NCBI GenBank assembly: GCA_030698645.1 | Contig: JAUYMV010000751.1 | Location: 1-7,490 of the forward strand | DNA: 7,490 nucleotides | From: Mesorhizobium sp. | GTDB taxonomy: Bacteria; Pseudomonadota; Alphaproteobacteria; Rhizobiales; Rhizobiaceae | Direction of reading: 5' to 3' | Shown: piece after piece, positions 6,218-7,490 of the stretch | Numbering within the stretch: the first letter of the stretch is position 1 | Layout of the letters: each line of letters begins with the position of its first letter | Notes under the pieces: generated by a model | Databases searched by the model: none | Told to the model about the DNA's origin: nothing | Seen by the model: only the letters and a program-made list of their open reading frames with translations | Position numbers and translations under genes: made by a program

Positions 6218-6231
6218 CCTCCTGATGGAGG
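6218..6231 (-). promoter_or_regulatory. Hairpin masking the pilZ Shine-Dalgarno
   Basis: On the minus strand CCTCC (6231-6227) pairs perfectly with GGAGG (6222-6218) around the loop ATCA. The 3' arm is the core of the AGGAGG ribosome-binding site of the downstream pilZ gene. RNA that begins upstream of 6231 could fold to hide the site. The stem is short (5 bp, four of them G-C). Confidence 0.4.
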
Positions 6232-6234
6232 CAG

Positions 6235-6250
6235 TGCAAACGCCATGCCA
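6235..6250 (-). promoter_or_regulatory. Sigma-54-like -24/-12 promoter motif
   Basis: The minus strand reads TGGCAT-GGCGT-TTGCA. This matches the sigma-54 (RpoN) consensus TGGCAC-N5-TTGCW except for one base, and keeps the invariant GG and GC at the required spacing. The predicted start is near 6224, giving a 16-base leader with AGGAGG at its 5' end. No enhancer site was identified. Confidence 0.4.
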
Positions 6251-6293
6251 GACGCGCGTGCCGGAACGGGACAGCCTCGTGGCTCCCGCCGCA

Positions 6294-6330
6294 GACCGGA
6301 CGGGGCGCCGCAAGGGCGCCCCGTCCGGTC
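6294..6330. terminator. Perfect 16-bp GC-rich hairpin downstream of ilvC
   Basis: GACCGGACGGGGCGCC (6294-6309) and GGCGCCCCGTCCGGTC (6315-6330) are exact reverse complements around the loop GCAAG. It is by far the strongest stem in the window. No T-run follows on either strand, so it is not a textbook intrinsic terminator, but it lies between ilvC and the next gene and would block or stabilise ilvC transcripts. It begins 18 bases past the point equivalent to the stop codon in the degenerate ilvC tail copy. Confidence 0.6.
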
Positions 6331-6347
6331 ATACGATTGGCAGGCGA

Positions 6348-6388
6348 TCGGTTGCGCGCCTTGTCGACCGGCTGGTTCTTGCGAATCC
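6348..6388 (-). repeat. Degenerate copy of the ilvC 3' end
   Basis: These 41 bases match the last 41 bases of ilvC (6444-6484) at 32 positions by hand count, and the central CTTGTCGACC-x-GCTGGTTCTTG at 21 of 22. The offset is 96 bases, so the reading frame is kept. In that frame the copy reads IRKNQPVDKARN where ilvC has [12 protein letters not shown], and the stop TGA is replaced by CGA. It is a non-coding remnant. Confidence 0.7.
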
Positions 6389-6443
6389 TCGCACGCCCGC
6401 CGGGCATGCCCCGGGGACCCGCAAGCGGAAAGCGTGGATCGCC

Positions 6444-7490
<1,047 letters not shown>

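Noticed and set aside
5571..6407. Long minus-strand open frame spanning both pilZ genes and the large hairpin
   Set aside because: It reads antisense to one pilZ gene, out of frame with the other, and through the 16-bp hairpin; it has no protein-like pattern apart from the relic ilvC tail at its start.

Overview
The window reads as high-G+C alphaproteobacterial DNA, most likely from a Hyphomicrobiales (rhizobial/Phyllobacteriaceae-type) chromosome. The indicators are a rhizobial-style class I IlvC, a BA14K-type secreted protein, small PilZ proteins, and strong third-position G/C in most genes. There are nine supported genes, eight of them complete, and every gap is under about 240 bases. I see no tRNA, rRNA, CRISPR array or insertion sequence.

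Left edge (1-1183): the 3' part of a gene with visibly lower G+C. It encodes the end of a class III lanthipeptide synthetase-like (LanKC/RamC) lyase domain followed by a complete-looking protein kinase domain. The protein stops right after the kinase, so the usual C-terminal LanC-type cyclase is missing.

1253-2827: a TetR-family repressor gene and a six-helix membrane protein gene (DUF4386-like) are transcribed divergently. Their 207-base intergenic region carries three copies of a palindrome with the core TCACC-N4-GGTGA. One copy lies in the -35/-10 spacer of each predicted promoter, and the third lies near the membrane gene's predicted transcription start. This looks like a self-contained, autoregulated repressor-target pair.

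2997-4821 (minus strand): a two-gene operon of an endonuclease/exonuclease/phosphatase-fold hydrolase followed by a Nudix-type hydrolase. The genes are separated by one base, and the Nudix box has an unusual first half.

4967-5410: a secreted BA14K-family protein. 5565-5858 and 5915-6208: two convergent genes, each encoding a 97-residue single-domain PilZ protein. One has the full c-di-GMP-binding signature; the other lacks the serine.

6209-7463 (minus strand): ilvC, for branched-chain amino acid synthesis, and its downstream region. That region holds a 41-bp degenerate copy of the ilvC 3' end whose stop codon has become CGA, then a perfect 16-bp hairpin. Next come a sigma-54-like -24/-12 motif and a small hairpin that masks the Shine-Dalgarno sequence of the second pilZ gene. 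This stretch, and the cyclase-less LanKC-like enzyme, are the parts most worth a second look.
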